NCBI GenBank assembly: GCA_937880065.1
Contig: CALFMA010000101.1
Span: forward strand, 1 to 5,347
Source: an uncultured Ruminococcus sp.
Lineage (GTDB): Bacteria > Bacillota_A > Clostridia > Oscillospirales > Ruminococcaceae
DNA length: 5,347 nucleotides
Direction: 5' to 3'
The position numbers were made by a program, and so were the translations under genes. Within the stretch, counting starts at the first letter, position 1. Each line of letters begins with the position of its first letter. Below, piece by piece: positions 5,053 through 5,347 of this stretch. A model generated the notes under the pieces. That model ran no database searches and was not told the origin of the DNA. It saw only the letters and a program-made list of their open reading frames with translations.

Positions 5053-5090
5053 AATAAAAAATCCCCCGAAAAATCGGGGGATTTTTTATT
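5053..5090. terminator. Bidirectional intrinsic terminator, perfect 38-base palindrome
   Basis: A 17-base-pair perfect stem (GC core CCCCCG with CGGGGG, flanked by A6 and T6 tracts) closes an AAAA loop. The T-runs on both strands make it work in both directions. It begins three bases after the stop of the dockerin gene. The TAA stop of the minus-strand small gene (5086-5088) lies inside its right arm. It therefore ends two convergent genes, or marks the place where two DNAs were joined through a shared terminator-like palindrome. Confidence 0.92.
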
Positions 5091-5271
5091 TCTTGCGTAA
5101 TTTTTCTATTTCTTGGCGTTGTTTATCAATAACCTGAACCGCAAAGCGATTATATCGTGCAATGAAAAACGCAATCCCCAGCATGTAAATACCACACAAT
5201 ACCCCCGCCCATGTGCCGAACAGGTACGTAAACAGCAATATAAAAACACAGTTAAACAACCACAACATCAT
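5086..5271 (-). CDS. Small membrane protein of unknown function (61 residues)
   Basis: I do not recognise a family. The start at 5271 (ATG ATG, so 5268 is an alternative) is chosen because GCGAGGG lies directly upstream. The longer open frame from 5322 would begin on the -35 box of the promoter. The protein has two hydrophobic segments at about 3-20 and 22-38, with a short GTWAG turn between. A basic, helix-forming tail (RYNRFAVQVIDKQRQEIEKLRKK) covers 39-61 and should face the cytoplasm, perhaps as a coiled coil. Codons such as CGC, GCG, CTG and TTG differ from the AGA/CTT/GCT style of block C and look proteobacterial. Its tight promoter with an overlapping inverted repeat suggests a phage or accessory gene under a repressor. 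It stops inside the shared terminator. Confidence 0.7.
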   Translation of the reverse strand: MMLWLFNCVFILLFTYLFGTWAGVLCGIYMLGIAFFIARYNRFAVQVIDKQRQEIEKLRKK

Positions 5272-5285
5272 AAATCCCTCGCTTG

Positions 5286-5313
5286 ATACTTTTAAGTCTA
5301 TCACAAAAAGTAT
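5286..5313 (-). promoter_or_regulatory. Inverted-repeat operator around the -10 box of the small membrane protein gene
   Basis: ATACTTTT at 5286-5293 and AAAAGTAT at 5306-5313 are perfect 8-base arms with a 12-base spacer. The spacer contains the -10 box. A dimeric repressor bound here would block transcription, as with Cro/CI-like regulators of prophages. The regulator is not in the window. Confidence 0.5.
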
Positions 5314-5322
5314 TCGTGTCAA
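5295..5322 (-). promoter_or_regulatory. Sigma-70 type promoter of the small membrane protein gene
   Basis: On the minus strand, TTGACA at 5322-5317 is a perfect -35 box. After a 16-base spacer comes TAGACT at 5300-5295 (4 of 6 to TATAAT). The predicted start is near 5288, giving a leader of about 17 bases that carries the ribosome site GCGAGGG. Confidence 0.65.
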
Positions 5323-5347
5323 ATCTGCATGCTATACCGCCCCATGC

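Overview
This window looks like a patchwork. It holds at least three, probably four, blocks of DNA that differ in codon use and gene content, and three of the block edges fall inside genes or a palindrome. The likeliest explanation is a chimeric metagenomic contig from an animal-gut or rumen type community. Real rearrangement cannot be excluded from the sequence alone.

Block A (1 to about 300) is very AT-rich. It carries the end of a minus-strand surface protein with one InlB-type B-repeat. Block B (about 300 to 1440) carries the 3' part of ftsK (motor and gamma domains) and, 18 bases on, the start of a RodZ-like helix-turn-helix gene. The RodZ-like protein has the wording typical of Lentisphaerota/Verrucomicrobiota (IYGKGYVRKYAEFLG). 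The gene is cut at about 1440.

Block C (about 1443 to 5050) looks like a Ruminococcus-type clostridium. On the minus strand it has nuoE/hydC followed by nuoF/hydB, the flavin and Fe-S subunits of a probable NAD-linked (electron-bifurcating) [FeFe]-hydrogenase. The nuoF/hydB gene is cut at the block B edge, so the hydrogenase large subunit that would normally follow is missing. The leader of this operon has an extended -10 box, a hairpin and a good candidate site for the NADH sensor Rex. After an AT-rich intergenic stretch of about 0.5 kb, a strong sigma-A promoter faces right into a leader with an attenuator-like hairpin. It then reads a 58-residue DUF4250 gene and a 498-residue secreted protein made of B-repeat-like modules, a Thr-rich linker and a C-terminal dockerin, which suggests a non-catalytic cellulosome component.

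Block D (about 5053 to 5347) begins at a perfect 38-base terminator palindrome. It carries one minus-strand gene for a 61-residue membrane protein with proteobacterial-looking codon use, behind a promoter whose -10 box sits inside an inverted repeat. This resembles a repressor-controlled phage or accessory gene.

I found no tRNA, rRNA, CRISPR array or transposase. The best biological leads are the dockerin-bearing B-repeat protein with its DUF4250 neighbour and leader hairpin, and the Rex-like site in front of the hydrogenase genes. The most important practical point is that gene neighbourhoods must not be read across about 300, 1440 and 5055-5090.
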